Assembly (NCBI GenBank): GCA_963682175.1
Contig: OY821772.1
Coordinates: forward strand, 14,252,743 to 14,316,742
Length of the DNA stretch: 64,000 nucleotides
Source of the DNA: Triglochin maritima
Taxonomy: Eukaryota; Streptophyta; Magnoliopsida; Alismatales; Juncaginaceae
Direction of reading: 5' to 3'
Both the position numbers and the translations under genes were made by a program. Position 1 is the stretch's first letter, and every line of letters starts with the position of its first letter. Positions 10,545-20,917 of the stretch are shown here, one piece after another. Below the pieces are notes generated by a model. The model was not told the DNA's origin and did no database searches. It was given only the letters and a program-made list of their open reading frames with translations.

Positions 10545-10828
10545 TATTGAAGTTTACAATTTGAATATCGGTTTTTTTATTATTAATTGTATTACAGAAG
10601 TATCGATACATATATATGTTTTGGAGATAGCCGTTTGAATTGTTTCCATATTTACAAATATATTGCTTGATACGTGGAGATTGGTGTTGCCTTGTATAAG
10701 ATGGAGATATGTTGCCTTGTGGTATTGCTTGATACGTGGAGATTGGTGTTGCCTTGTATGTGGATGGAGATATGTTGCCTTGTGGGCGGGGATGACCGTT
10801 TGGGCTGAGCCGGCTGTTGCTTTTAACA
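10545..10828 (-). repeat. 5' LTR of the copia element
   Basis: This is the partner of 5695-5978, 284 bp with the same noncanonical TG/TA ends. It directly abuts the primer site on its left and the target duplication ACACA (10829-10833) on its right. It should hold the element promoter. Confidence 0.92.
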
Positions 10829-10833
10829 ACACA

Positions 10834-11309
10834 TCTTTGAGTCACCACGTAGGTTGTTTGAATCACCACGTAGGGTCATTCTTTTGTTTCAAAATTCATT
10901 CATTATTGGTTCTTCTTTTATTGGGATTACGAGGAGTAATGAACCTGACTGTGATGAAGATCAGAGATGATCATGTGGTGTGTTTTTTTCTTTGGCTTGC
11001 TTGTAATGAAATTGAGTGCAACGAATCACATGATCCATGCTTAACTTGTGGTTTTTTAGTGTGGGATCGATATTTTATTTTGATGCTTCTTTATCTTGGT
11101 GTGCGATCACAGTTGATGTACGATAGTTTTGAAGGATCTTGTAAGTGCCTTCTATGTCGCCCAATAGTTATAACTTTCCAGTTAATCAAAGTTTTTTTTA
11201 CTTAAATGTCTTCTATGGTGTCATAATTTTGTTAAAATATCTTTTGTATTCTCATATTTCCTTAAACATTTTTCCTGTGTTTGTTGTCCTATTTATATTA
11301 TTCGTTAGT
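10834..11309. other. left flank of duplicated locus A
   Basis: No gene is visible. The segment resembles 41870-42070: both carry GGTTCTT..TTTTATT...GGATT, a TTTGGCTTGCTTGTAA(T/C)GAAA block and GAATCACATG or GGATCACATG. It therefore belongs to the segmental duplication shared with copy B. The same homology resumes left of the copia insertion at 5655-5689 (AATATTCTTTCAT). Confidence 0.65.
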
Positions 11310-12379
11310 ATTAAAATAGGATTAGTTGTTTGCATGTCATTACAAAACACTATAATTCCTAAAAATCACAACCGTACACCTATTTACTTATATGTCATCG
11401 AAAAATCAACATTAGATCCCAAATGTCATTATAAAAAACTATAATTCTCAATGACCACTACCATGACGGTTTCCGTTGATGACGTCATCTTTTCCGTCGA
11501 TGACGTCATCCGTGGAATAAAAATTAAATTAAAATTTACAAACTTCACATTGCATAATCTTCTAATTCCTTTTGAAACTTCTTTTTCTCTTTTATCAATC
11601 TCATCTCTCTCATCCCTCTTTCTCCTTTCTCCCTCTCTCTCTCCACTTGTATAATCTTTTAATTCCTTTTGAAATTTCTTTTTCTCTATCTCTCTCCTCT
11701 CTCTCTTCTCCACTTTTTCACTATCTCTCTCATTCTTCTTTCGCACTCTCTCTCATCCTTCTTTCACTCTCTCTCATCTCTCTTTCTCTTTCTCTCTCTA
11801 CTCTCTTTCACTCTCTCTCCTTCCATCATCTTTCTCTCATTCTTTTTTTCTCTCTCTAAAATCTCTCTCTAGTTCTCTAGAATCTCAAGAATCTCTCTCT
11901 AGTGGGAGATTTTAGAGAGAGAAAAAAGAATGAGAGAAAGATAAGGGAATGAGAGAGAGTGAAAGAGAGTCGGGAGGGAGAAAAGAGATAGAGAAAGAGA
12001 AAGATGGATGAGAGAGAGTGAAAGAAGGATGAGAGAGAGAGTGAAAAGTGGAGAGAGTGTGTGAAAGAAGGATGAGAGAGAGAGATAACAGAGAAAAAGA
12101 AGTTTCAAAAGGAATTAAAAAATTATACAATGTGAGATTTGTAAATTTTACAATTTAATTTTTATTCCACTGATGATGTCATCGACAGAAAAAATGACGT
12201 CATCAACGGAAATGGTATTTGTAGTCTTTTGTGGCCATTGAGAATTATAGTCTTTTGTAATGGTATTTGAGACATAATGTTAATTTTTCGATGACATATA
12301 AGAAATTAGGTGTACAGTGGTGGTTTTTGGGAATTATAGTGTTTTGTAATGACATGCAACCAATTAACCCATTAAAATA
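11310..12379. mobile_element. Mutator-like foldback element with 9-bp target duplication
   Basis: A 1052-bp element (11319-12370) lies between perfect 9-bp direct repeats ATTAAAATA (11310-11318 and 12371-12379). Its two halves are near-complete inverted repeats of about 500 bp with a very short centre near 11875-11890. Termini read GGATTAGTTG.. and, inverted, GGGTTAATTG... A 9-bp duplication and long terminal inverted repeats are typical of Mutator-like elements. It encodes nothing: the arms are CT-rich on the left and GA-rich on the right. Each arm carries TGACGTCA palindromes near its outer third (11480-11487, 11501-11508, 12195-12202). Confidence 0.88.
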
Positions 12380-12944
12380 CATTCTTTGTGTCTAGAGTCA
12401 ACGCACCCTCTTTGAAGACCCATCACCTCATATTTTTTTCTACCATTTTGATGATATTCGTATTTTAGCATAATGTTAATCAAGTAAGGACCTAATTGTC
12501 TCGGTTAAATGTCTAGAAAAAATAATTGGGCTAATACATATGCACGTTTTAAACATCATATGTTTTAAAATCTAGGATAGCCCACCAGGTTCTAACAAAC
12601 TAACATGACATTTTGCTAACCAAGATGCATGAATGATATTTAAAGATTATTTTCATTGTGCCAATGTTCTTTGGAAAACTTTTAAGAATGTTAGAAACTG
12701 CGCAATGCCAAGATATTGGTTGTGGATACAAGACCCAATCACCATTCTCAAAAAGCTCATTTATTGGAATGTCATGTTTATATTTTAATCGCAAGTTTGG
12801 AATATCGGGAAAAAATAGTAAATTGTAGGAGTAAAATAGAGTAACATAGCAAGTTAGGAATGCAATTTAAACAACCAGAAATTGGTTATTACTTATTACA
12901 TAATCTTCTTCGACATTACCATATTAACAACCCCAAGTGGATCT
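12380..12944. other. duplicated 3' flank of the membrane-protein pseudogene
   Basis: There is weak, gapped similarity to 42070-42340, including TGGATACAA..CAATCAC and TTTGGAATTTG-like blocks. On the minus strand a 64-codon stretch (12600-12794) shares SKYKH/LKYKH and short neighbours with the equivalent place in copy B. This could be the remains of another exon or gene downstream. It is too diverged to name. Confidence 0.4.
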
Positions 12945-13105
12945 TCAACACCAACTCTCAAAGTACTCCTTGTTCTCGGGATATTCATGGAATGAACCAT
13001 TAGTTTCCAAGAAAGTGAGTATAGCCTTTGTTTCCCCAAGAATAAAAGCAGCCTCTCTTACTTTATCCTCCCTGAGCCCAAATTTACCACTTGAGCAATG
13101 AGAGA

Positions 13106-13110
13106 AGATA
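13106..13110. other. target duplication AGATA of the solo LTR
   Basis: AGATA at 13106-13110 is repeated at 14945-14949, immediately outside the LTR ends. Copy B shows the empty site here (AGAATATTGCAAGTGG). Confidence 0.88.
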
Positions 13111-14944
13111 TGTAAAGTCGTGTGAGAGAGAGAGTGGGGGTGAGGGAGGTATGGAGTGGAGTGATGGGTGTAGTGGGTGAAGGTATGGAGGGGGTATGGG
13201 GTAGGTGTTAGGTTTTGCTTATTTAAAAACCAAAATCTCACCCCATTTTGCTCTTTTGGTTTCCATTTCGTTTTCCACCCAACACTCACCCATCTTCTTG
13301 CATTCCGGCGACCAGAGGACGAGGAAGGAGCGCCGGGAACGGAGGAAAGAAGGAGAAGGAGCTAGAAGCGACGCCGGAGGAGGAGGAGCTCGCCGCACAC
13401 GTCTTCTTCGCGGTGAAAGGTATGCCAAGTCTTCATAGTAACTCCCCAAGTGGTGTGGGAGTGTAGGGGGCGGCGTTGGTGCCGTTTCCCCGGCGAAAAT
13501 CCCACTGAACCAAGGTTGAAGACGACTGGTTCGGTCGACCGTTGTGTGTCTCGGTCGACCGAACATCGTCTAAATGATGCCTGTTCAGTGCGATATGGTA
13601 GTGTTTCGGTCGACCGTGTGAGGTTCGGTCGACCGATATTTTATAAAAATAACTTGCTGCCCGAAAACGGTCGAACGACGTCTGTGTGACGGTCGACCGT
13701 TTATGCCAAATTTTAGCGGGAATATTTTACAAGGGTTATATTTGTCCGGTCGACCGGTGGTTGTTCGGTCGACCGATCCCTGTAGATAGGTTAGACTGAC
13801 CTTTCGGTCGACCGAGTGTGTATCGGTCGACCGAACTGCACAAAGTCGGTCAAGGGCGTTGACCATCTAAACGGTCGACCGCCCCTTATGATCCGGTCGA
13901 CCGATTGTGTGCAGTGTTGCTGCAGTGATGTGCCCGTGGAACGGTCGACCGGAAGAGAGGTTTCGGTCGACCGATTGTCTGCAGGCAGGATTCATGCAGT
14001 GTTTCTATCGGTTGAACGGACCCTGGTTCGACCGATAGGATATATATGTATATAAAACGTATAACGTAGACCTTCCAAACGGTCGACCGCTAGATTTGAC
14101 CTTGTTCGACTGGTGGGTCGAATTATCTTTCCTTGGTGGATTTATCCACATACGTGACGTCGAGCAGAGGCGACTACCGGCTGCCGAGCCCACGGTCGAT
14201 CACCGGACCTCGGAGCTACGGATTTCACCTACGACGAGAGCGTATCTTCTGTTGGACCCCTCGTGGATGCCGGTGCGGCAGAGGGATGCCTGCCATGCCT
14301 GTGTGGGTGGTAGATGCTTTCTTCCCTGGTGGGGGAAGGAGATGCACTTTCCCTGTGGAGGAAAGCCGAGACCTCCTCTTGTTGGCCTGGATTGGCAGGG
14401 GGGATGCCTCCCTTTGCCCCTGTGTGCGGCTGGGAGATGAGTGCGGCGACCCCCTTCTTGTTGGCCTGGATTGGCAGGGGGGGATGTTTCCCATGCCCCT
14501 GGCGCGGCTGGGAGATGGTCCGCAGCGGTTGGGGCATGTATGGGGCCCGAGGCGGATTGCATAGCATGTGCATCCTTGGCATTTTCATCTGTTTTTCTGT
14601 ATATATAGGAGATGTTGGCATACGGGGTTCCTTTCGGGAACTCAGGCAGATTTTATGTTTCATTTTCAGGGAGCAGGCGGTCTTAGGTTGGTGGTGACCG
14701 AGGGGAGTGCCTCCGGGATCGGGTCCTGTCGCTTCATCTTTTTTTGTAGAGGTAGTGATTACTGTAGTTATGTATTAGACATGTAATCACTCTTTTGACA
14801 CTCTGTATTATGACTTCCACGTGGAGATATTTTATATATATATTCTGTTGACTTTTCCAGTAACGTGCCCTTGTTGACCGTTGACGGTCGTATGTTTATG
14901 TTTTAAAATTTGAAAAATTTCTTCCGCTGTTTCGGGACGTTACA
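13111..14944 (+). repeat. solo LTR of the gypsy family, inserted in the pseudogene
   Basis: This 1834-bp sequence starts TGTAAAGTCG and ends GGGACGTTACA, flanked by AGATA. Inverted, its end reads TGTAACGTCCCGAAACAGCGG, matching the LTR ends at 3873, 31745 and 39835. It lies in the opposite orientation to those. No internal region is present, so it is a solo LTR left by recombination between two LTRs. It holds the densest palindrome array of the window (13532-14115) and GC-rich partial repeats (GGCCTGGATTGGCAGGGGGG at 14384 and 14463). Confidence 0.92.
13532..14115. promoter_or_regulatory. densest array of paired CGGTCGACCG palindromes, 9 pairs
   Basis: Fourteen perfect decamers start at 13532, 13552, 13607, 13626, 13690, 13747, 13766, 13805, 13824, 13872, 13894, 13942, 13964 and 14080. 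With the variants at 13668, 14009, 14025 and about 14103 they form pairs 13532/13552, 13607/13626, 13668/13690, 13747/13766, 13805/13824, 13872/13894, 13942/13964, 14009/14025 and 14080/14103. Most pairs are 19-23 bp apart and neighbouring pairs are about 58-79 bp apart. Spacers within pairs are 9-12 bp and differ in sequence, so the palindromes are conserved while the spacers are not. The role is unknown. Confidence 0.65.
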
Positions 14945-16631
14945 AGATAGCAAGTGGAAGATTGGTCAGACAAGCCCCCATAAGATCCACGACAAGATTT
15001 TCTAACCACTCAACTGACCAACCTCTAAAAGGAACACCATTATTGTGTTTTTGCAGCATATTCTCTGTGATCCAATGCAAGTAATAAGAAGCCATGACCT
15101 TCGTGGACTGATTCTTTGTACAAACGTTTTCAAACTTCTTAATATGCTCCATTGGTCTCACGTTCAGTTTAAAAATGATACCTCCTATGTCAACCGGTGA
15201 CGTTTGTGAAGATATCTTTGCAAGATTTACATCTAACCATCGATTGTGTGCTTGAAGACTCTTTCTCACAAAGTGCCTCATCAATGAATAAGATGTACTT
15301 GAGGCCTTCATCGACGCAATCCATTAGGCTTTTATTTGTAGATAATGGAAATGTGGCATGGACGATACTTGCAAGAGTGACCAAAACAAGACCCTTAAGA
15401 TCTTGATGGCTTGTGTTTGGAAGTTCTAAATTTTGACGGGATGTCTGAATCGTAGACATCATGAAGTCCCTTGAAACCTTCTTGGATTGAAGAACAGTTT
15501 CTAAGGAAATAGTTCAAAAGAGGTGGCTGATTTGCTTCGCCGCTTCTTATCCAATCATCTGAATATTTCTTCCATCGTCGCACAATCTTTTTTAGAGATG
15601 ACTGTTTCTTTTCTTTAAGATGCAAAACATACTTCAAAAGCTCTTCATCGTTCTCGTCCACATTCTGTTTAACACACATTCCACAACACTTTCTTGACAT
15701 TACCAACAACAATTTAATCGGCACCGTAACGACAAGCAGAAGTAAGCATAGTGAAAGAAGATTAATCTTGCATAAAGTCACAATTACGAATTGCAACGCC
15801 ATTACTGCTGCGACCAACATTGTTCTTGTGATGGATGTCAACTTCCTAAGAACTTTATTTCTGATCTGCAAAGGTAATGGTAGCCTCCATCCATTCCCTT
15901 AACAACTGGTAATCTGTTTTGTTTATTGTGAACATTGACTTCAATATGTTGAAAACAGAAGGCATGGAGTCTAATCCTCGCAACAGAGATACCAAAACAC
16001 CTATAATTGTTCCAAGTAATTGGACAACAAAAATGACCATAGTAGACAACAAGTAATTGGATAACAATTCCAGCCACCAGTGAACAATTGCAACTTCACA
16101 CAAGGGCTCAGAGTAACATAGAAGAAAATAAGAAGAAACACAAGCGAATTTTGTAGAGCACAGAGGCAAGAAAGCTTGGACTTGCGTAGGACGTAATCTG
16201 GACTCGAGGTGAAAGCCATCAACCAATGTCTACGTATGTACTCCCTTAATTTTTCTACTGATAACTTCGTGGTAGCATCAGTTCGAGACATCTCGTGCAG
16301 CATCTCATCTCGTACAAAGTTATATTGTCTTTCCAAACGCTTCCTCATTCTAGGCACCATCAAGGAATAACAAAGCAAATACAAGAATTGTATAACATGG
16401 TTTGTGCCACCAAGCTAAAAAAAGATTCCTAGTCGTCTTTCAGAACCAACGTATGGCGTTCTTTGGACAACGTTATATGTATCTTGTTGTTTATTTGGAT
16501 GTTGACATCGACATAGAGGGTGAAGACCAAGTGTTATATCCTAACTCCTTGTTGTTTTTGTTAATTGTGTTTAGGAGAGGTTTAGTGGTGGATTGGGATG
16601 GACGGCTGAGATCGAGTGTGGGAAGAGTATA

Positions 16632-17324
16632 AAAGGTTGGTCAAGAAGATGCAACCTTGATTAGGTATAGAGTGTATCTTATCATGTCCCTTAATTGGAG
16701 GATATTACTCTAAACTTCAATGATGAGTAGAGTCCAATGCCTAGTCATGTACACCTCTGTTTTGAATTAAGCAACCCTCTATGCCTGCAATCCGAATAAA
16801 CAATGATATCTAGTTAATACTATTTTTGGTTGTAAATTGCAACTTGTTTTTTGTTTATTAACTCCAAAATTGTTTAATGGAAAGGCTTCGAAGACAAAAC
16901 AAAACGAAATGCTCAATATATATTATGGGATATAGCTTGCACTGTTAAATATTAAGTATTCAACTGGTCAAGCTTCAATACTAGAAGATATCAATGACAT
17001 GTACAGTAACAGTGAACTGAAATTCGATGAAAATCAAGGGTAAAACTCACCTCTATACCTGTACTTTACTAAATGATATAAACCACATAGCTCCAAACAG
17101 AAACTAACGAGTATATCCTACATGGAGATATAGACAAACAAAAGTATTAAACTATGATAGTAATGAGAAGCAAAACTGACCACTCACTGAAAAGTATAAT
17201 AAAAACTGGAATAAAATAAAGAAACAAAGAGAAATGGCACTTCACAACAAGAAGCAGCATGCATGGTAAATCCAACCAACATATAAGCAGAAGGAGAAAG
17301 ATCTTGGCGTCTTATCTCTTCTTC
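16632..17324 (-). other. duplicated upstream region of the membrane-protein pseudogene
   Basis: The sequence matches 44536-45215 closely (AGTTGGTCAAGAAGATGCAA onwards). In copy B this is the 5' flank of the gene, so here it is the old promoter and leader region. No independent gene is seen. Confidence 0.75.
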
Positions 17325-18265
17325 TTCTTGGGTGGAGCAGACTATTTTCATATTGGTCGATTTTTTTTGAAAACTCACAACTTAAAGATGATAATTTAAA
17401 TAAATAATTAATTAAAAATATCTTTCATATTTTTAATATTTTTCCAAACCTGAATACATTAAAATTCAAACATCCAAAAGAAAATTTTACAACTATAAAA
17501 CACGACACATCAGTTGAACAACTAATTAACTAAATAATTTTACATAAAAAAACACAAATAAAAGTCACTACAAAATCTTTCTTCTAGACTTCATGTCTTG
17601 AAAATATATATTTCATGATCGCTTCATCATCAGTGAAATCAATCGCACGACGCACAAACCGGGAAAGGAGTTGTGCCAATCGATTTAGGGAGGAAGCGAG
17701 GAGCTAAGGAGGAGATCAGATTTAGGGAGGAGGCGAGGATTGGGTTTGAGTGTGACTAGGGATGACAACAGATCTGTTCCGATTCGGGTATTGTGAGAGT
17801 CGAAATCAAATCCGTTTTTTATTTGGGTATCCAGAACTGAATTGCATATGGGTCGGTTCCCAACTTGGCTACCTAGAACCAGATCCGGTGGGATCACGTA
17901 TTCATGGGTAGCCATAACCGGATTCGGCACGAAATCTGTTACGTGTAAAAACTATTATTTTTCGTTTTTTACAACAACTTTTTAGGATTTTTTATTTTAT
18001 TTCTAATTATACATCGGTTCCGGATCCATATCCAGTAGCTAGAATCCGAACCGAACTGGAATCGAGTCGGAATCGAAATTGGATAACCATATCCGACCTA
18101 TATCTGTTTTACCTTGGTTCGGTACTACTGGATCCGGTTTGGTTTGACCGGTTCCGGATACCCATTGTGACCCCTAGTCAGGAATTGGAACCGAAAACAA
18201 AAATTGGTGGGAAATCTGGGTGGGGTAGGTGCCCCATCGGCCCTCAATGTGGATCCGCCGCTGCT
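17325..18265. other. insertion in copy A containing an hAT-like MITE
   Basis: Relative to copy B, about 940 bp is inserted between CTTCTTCTT and TTCTTGAGTC. Inside it, 17757-18175 has termini TAGGGATGACAAC and, inverted, TAGGGGTCACAAT, and repeated GGTTCGG/GGATCCGG-type motifs. This is a common form of plant non-autonomous hAT-like element. No target duplication was found. A stretch of 81 codons on the minus strand is not protein-like. The rest of the insertion is AT-rich and unassigned. Confidence 0.55.
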
Positions 18266-18506
18266 TCTTGAGTCTCTACTCACAAAGTGTGGGAGAAGAG
18301 GAAAAGGTTGAGAACAAAAGATTGATAACGGAAGACAATTTTGACAAATATTAGATATTAGATATTTTCATGGGCAACAATACACTGCTTTGACAAATTT
18401 AAGATATTTTCATGGGCAGCAGTACACAACTTGGACAAATTTAAGATTATATCTTAGGTCACTAACAATAATTGGAAGTCAACCATTGTGAATAGTAGAA
18501 AGCTAG
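18266..18506. other. right end of duplicated locus A
   Basis: This matches 45208-45548 (TTCTTGAG(T/C)CTC(T/C)ACTCACAAAGTG, and TATTTTCATGGGCA(A/G)CA repeated two to three times). Homology to copy B stops after GAATAGTAGAAAGC. Confidence 0.7.
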
Positions 18507-19249
18507 GTGTAATTGTTTAAATGGAATAAAAGATTGTATACGTACGTTATTTGGTTTGTGTGTTGTATACTTAAAATGTAAATTTCCTATTATGATCATG
18601 TGGTAATTGAAAATAAAAAAAAATAAAAAATGTAATTTACTATTATAATGTAATTTCCTAATACAAATAAATGTAATTTCCTGTACTTAAAAATAAATGT
18701 ACGCTTTTGTGTTGCCAAAATTTCAAAAGTAAAACAGGACATTACCAATTGCTAAAGGTAAAAGAGGATAAGCATGTATCCCCATACGAATGCAAATATA
18801 TATTTGAGAACCAAGTCATGACTCAAATAAGCTCCACATCTTGCACCAAAATATATATCCTTTTAATCCAAACCAATAGTGAAAAAAACTAAAAGAATAT
18901 TGGATTCAAAAGAAAACGAGTCAAATTTAGTACTAATATTGGTAAAAAAAACTCAAAGACTATATTTTTCACATCATTCCTTATACAACGAAAATGGACC
19001 GAGTCAATCTATGAATTTCTTTATCTTTCTACGGATAGGTCTTCATCTCTCTTAAAGGAGGAGGACAAAGCCAAGATCCAAAATCTATTTCGGTGCACAT
19101 ATTGGAGAAAGGTATTGATCTAGTCGGAAGTGGTTATGCTTAGAAAAGAGAAGAACCCTAGAGGCCTATGACCCTCTTTATTTGTAGCACAGAAAATTAG
19201 CTGATTACATAGGGCCACATGCCCACATGTGACATGTCGCCTCATATTT
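18507..19249. other. AT-rich sequence, nothing recognised
   Basis: About 740 bp of AT-rich DNA with A/T homopolymers and the repeated phrase TGTAATTTCCT (near 18630, 18650 and 18671). No coding frame longer than about 60 codons looks protein-like. Confidence 0.5.
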
Positions 19250-19516
19250 GGTGAGTTGGCCGTGTGCACCCATGTTTCCGGTATTTACCCGTGTCTAATG
19301 TTTTAAAGTCGCATATGCGACCTTGTGCTGATGGGTGTCCCAGAGTCGCATAAATGACAACACCACTGTAAAAAAAATTGTTGAAAAAAATAAAAAAATC
19401 CTAAAAATCGAGAAACAACTGTACCTCACACCCACATACAACACCTTCCCTCTTCAACCTCATCTTCCCCTCTCCTTTTTTATTGTTGCGAAGCTCCTTT
19501 CCCATCTCCACCTACC

Positions 19517-19517
<1 letters not shown>

Positions 19518-19550
<33 letters not shown>
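19518..19550 (+). repeat. homopolymer of 33 C
   Basis: An uninterrupted run of 33 C lies in the segment that interrupts the left arm of the foldback element. Its length is easily altered by slippage and by assembly error, so the exact count is uncertain. Confidence 0.85.
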
Positions 19551-20104
19551 ACTATGGCATGTGTGGCTGCATATGCGGCATGTGCGGGGCACTACAGACT
19601 GCATTGTGCGGATGCATATTGAGTTTGCGGTCACACATAAAACAATACTTGTGTGCACCTTGATTTTCTAAGTTTTTTACTTGTATGCACCTCTACCGTT
19701 TGTAGGGCCCACTCCATAACATTTTTCGTTAGAAATTTTGCTAATAACACCTTATAAAATAGTAAAAGTCCTTAATGTCAATAACAAAAAATAAAGTAAA
19801 AAAGGAAAACAAATCCCAATACACTCTCCTCACTCTCTTCCATTCTCTCTCCTCTCTCTCTTCCATTCTCTCTCCTCTCTGTTCTCCTCACTCTTCTCCC
19901 TACTCCTCTCTCTCGTTCGTTCTCTCTCCTATCTCTATTCCATTTTCTCTCCTCGCTCTTCTCCTCACTCCTCTCTTTTCTCTTCGGTTATGTCTCCTCT
20001 CTCTTCCGTTCTCTCTCCTCTCTTCTCCTCAATCCTCTCTCTCTTTCCTCCTCACTCCTTTCTCTCTCCTCCGACCCAAAACCCACACCCCGACTCTCAC
20101 CTCT

Positions 20105-20634
20105 TAATGGATACACCCCGCCCTGAACCTCTCCAATCTCTTCACCAACTCCAAAGCTCCCCACCAACCAACCTCCCCCTATGTCTCCCACATAACCAAC
20201 CTCTTCCTAACCACCCCTAACCGGAACCTCCAAACCCGCCTCACCCACTCCTGTCAAATTCATCTCATTAACCTCTCCCATTCCTTCGTCTCCTATGTGC
20301 TCTCCCTCCCCTCCTTCTCCTCCCACCTCCTCGCCTCCTTCTCCTTCTTCCACTATGCCAAAGCCTACCCGTCCCATTCCCCCACACCTACCTCATCGTC
20401 CTCCGCACCCTCCTCACCCACGACCGAGTTGATGATGCTACAACTCTTATGCACGCCATGCGCCTCAGCTTCCACATTGAATTTGAAGTTGTTGGTGGTG
20501 GTGGTGGTGGGGGGGGGGGCATGGGGATGGTGGAGGAGGTTCTGGTTGTGTGGAGGTTGATGAAGGAGTGTGGGATTGAACCGTCTTTTGTATTGTACAA
20601 CTGCCTTTTGCATGGGCTGCTCAAGTCCGGGTGA
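20105..20634 (+). pseudogene. captured pentatricopeptide-repeat (PPR) gene fragment
   Basis: In changing frames the core reads as the N-terminal region of a plant PPR protein: a low-complexity leader, then LLTHDRVDDATTLMHAM, then after a G-run near 20509-20519 the stretch VVWRLMKECGIEPSFVLYNC followed by LLHGLLKSG and a stop at 20632-20634. The pattern of a helix pair ending in GIEP and LYNCLLHGLLKSG is typical of PPR motifs, which bind organellar RNA one base per repeat. Only about one and a half motifs remain, and the frame changes around the G-run. It is a transposon-carried fragment and not a working gene. Confidence 0.6.
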
Positions 20635-20917
20635 GGAGAAAAGAGAGAGAGGAGTGAGGAGAAAAGAGAGGCGAGAACGGAAGAGAGAGAGAGAGAGGAG
20701 AGTGTTTTTTGGCTTTTCCCCCATTTTTTATTTTATTTTTTTCTATTCACATTAAGAGTTTAACTATTTTATAATGTGTTATTAGTAAAATTTCTAATAT
20801 AAAATATGAGGAAGTGGGTCTACTGACGGTAGATGTGCATATAAGTCAAAAACTTGAAATTCAAGGTGCACACAAGTTAATACCGAAAACACAGGTACAC
20901 GCGGACAATTATGACCC

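Larger units (their letters stand above)
5695..10828 (-). mobile_element. complete Ty1/copia LTR retrotransposon
   Basis: This 5.1-kb element is bounded by two 284-bp LTRs and the target duplication ACACA. It lies on the minus strand: primer site at 10529-10544, then gag, protease, integrase, reverse transcriptase and RNase H, then a purine-rich tract beside the left LTR. The order with integrase before reverse transcriptase is diagnostic of Ty1/copia. The two LTRs differ at only four positions by eye, so insertion was recent. The pol frame is nevertheless broken in at least two places. The insertion lies in the left part of duplicated locus A. Confidence 0.95.
12945..16530 (-). pseudogene. 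copy A of plant multi-pass membrane protein gene, dismantled
   Basis: This copy is colinear with the gene at 42345-44511. The C-terminal part is at 12945-13110 (ends HEYPENKEYFESWC). The rest is at 14945-16530 once the solo LTR at 13111-14944 is removed. Pieces fall in several frames: the MVAAVMALQFVI-like transmembrane block lies at 15395-15871, KLSVEKLREYIRRHWLMAF near 16240 and the downstream KISSQ...IIF block at 14945-15311. A stretch matching 42790-42850 is partly deleted near 15235-15250. The first 120 or so codons (equivalent to 44150-44511) are gone, replaced by about 100 bp of unrelated sequence at 16531-16631. Upstream homology resumes at 16632. Confidence 0.88.
19250..20917. mobile_element. 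foldback element carrying a PPR gene fragment
   Basis: Inverted arms of about 250 bp (19647-19860 and 20690-20880) and matching outer termini (19250-19296 and 20880-20917) enclose a CT-rich left half, a 500-bp GC-richer core and a GA-rich right end. Shared arm landmarks are TTGTGTGCACCTTGA, TATGCAC(A/C)TCTACCGT and TAATAACAC(A/C)TTATAAAATAG. The left arm is interrupted by about 350 bp (19297-19645). The core (20105-20634) reads as a PPR-like gene fragment. This is the layout of a Pack-MULE, but no clear 9-bp target duplication was found, so the superfamily is inferred. Confidence 0.7.

Noticed and set aside
11429..12130. Serine/leucine-rich frames in the foldback element
   Set aside because: These are translations of CT and GA repeats and occur as mirror images in the two arms.
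13532..14115. CRISPR-like array
   Set aside because: Repeats are 10-bp palindromes with spacers of 9-12 bp in a plant LTR. There is no long repeat with 30-bp spacers and no cas gene.
14096..14663. Overlapping frames of 114-144 codons in the GC-rich part of the solo LTR
   Set aside because: Several frames on both strands are open only because of GC-rich composition. None resembles a known protein and the region is inside an LTR.
17685..17930. 81-codon minus-strand frame
   Set aside because: It overlaps an hAT-like MITE with GGATCCGG-type repeats and has no protein-like conservation.
19250..20917. A 9-bp target duplication around the PPR-bearing foldback
   Set aside because: Sequences next to the termini (CTCATATTT and GTTCAAGAA) do not match, so the Mutator assignment stays an inference.
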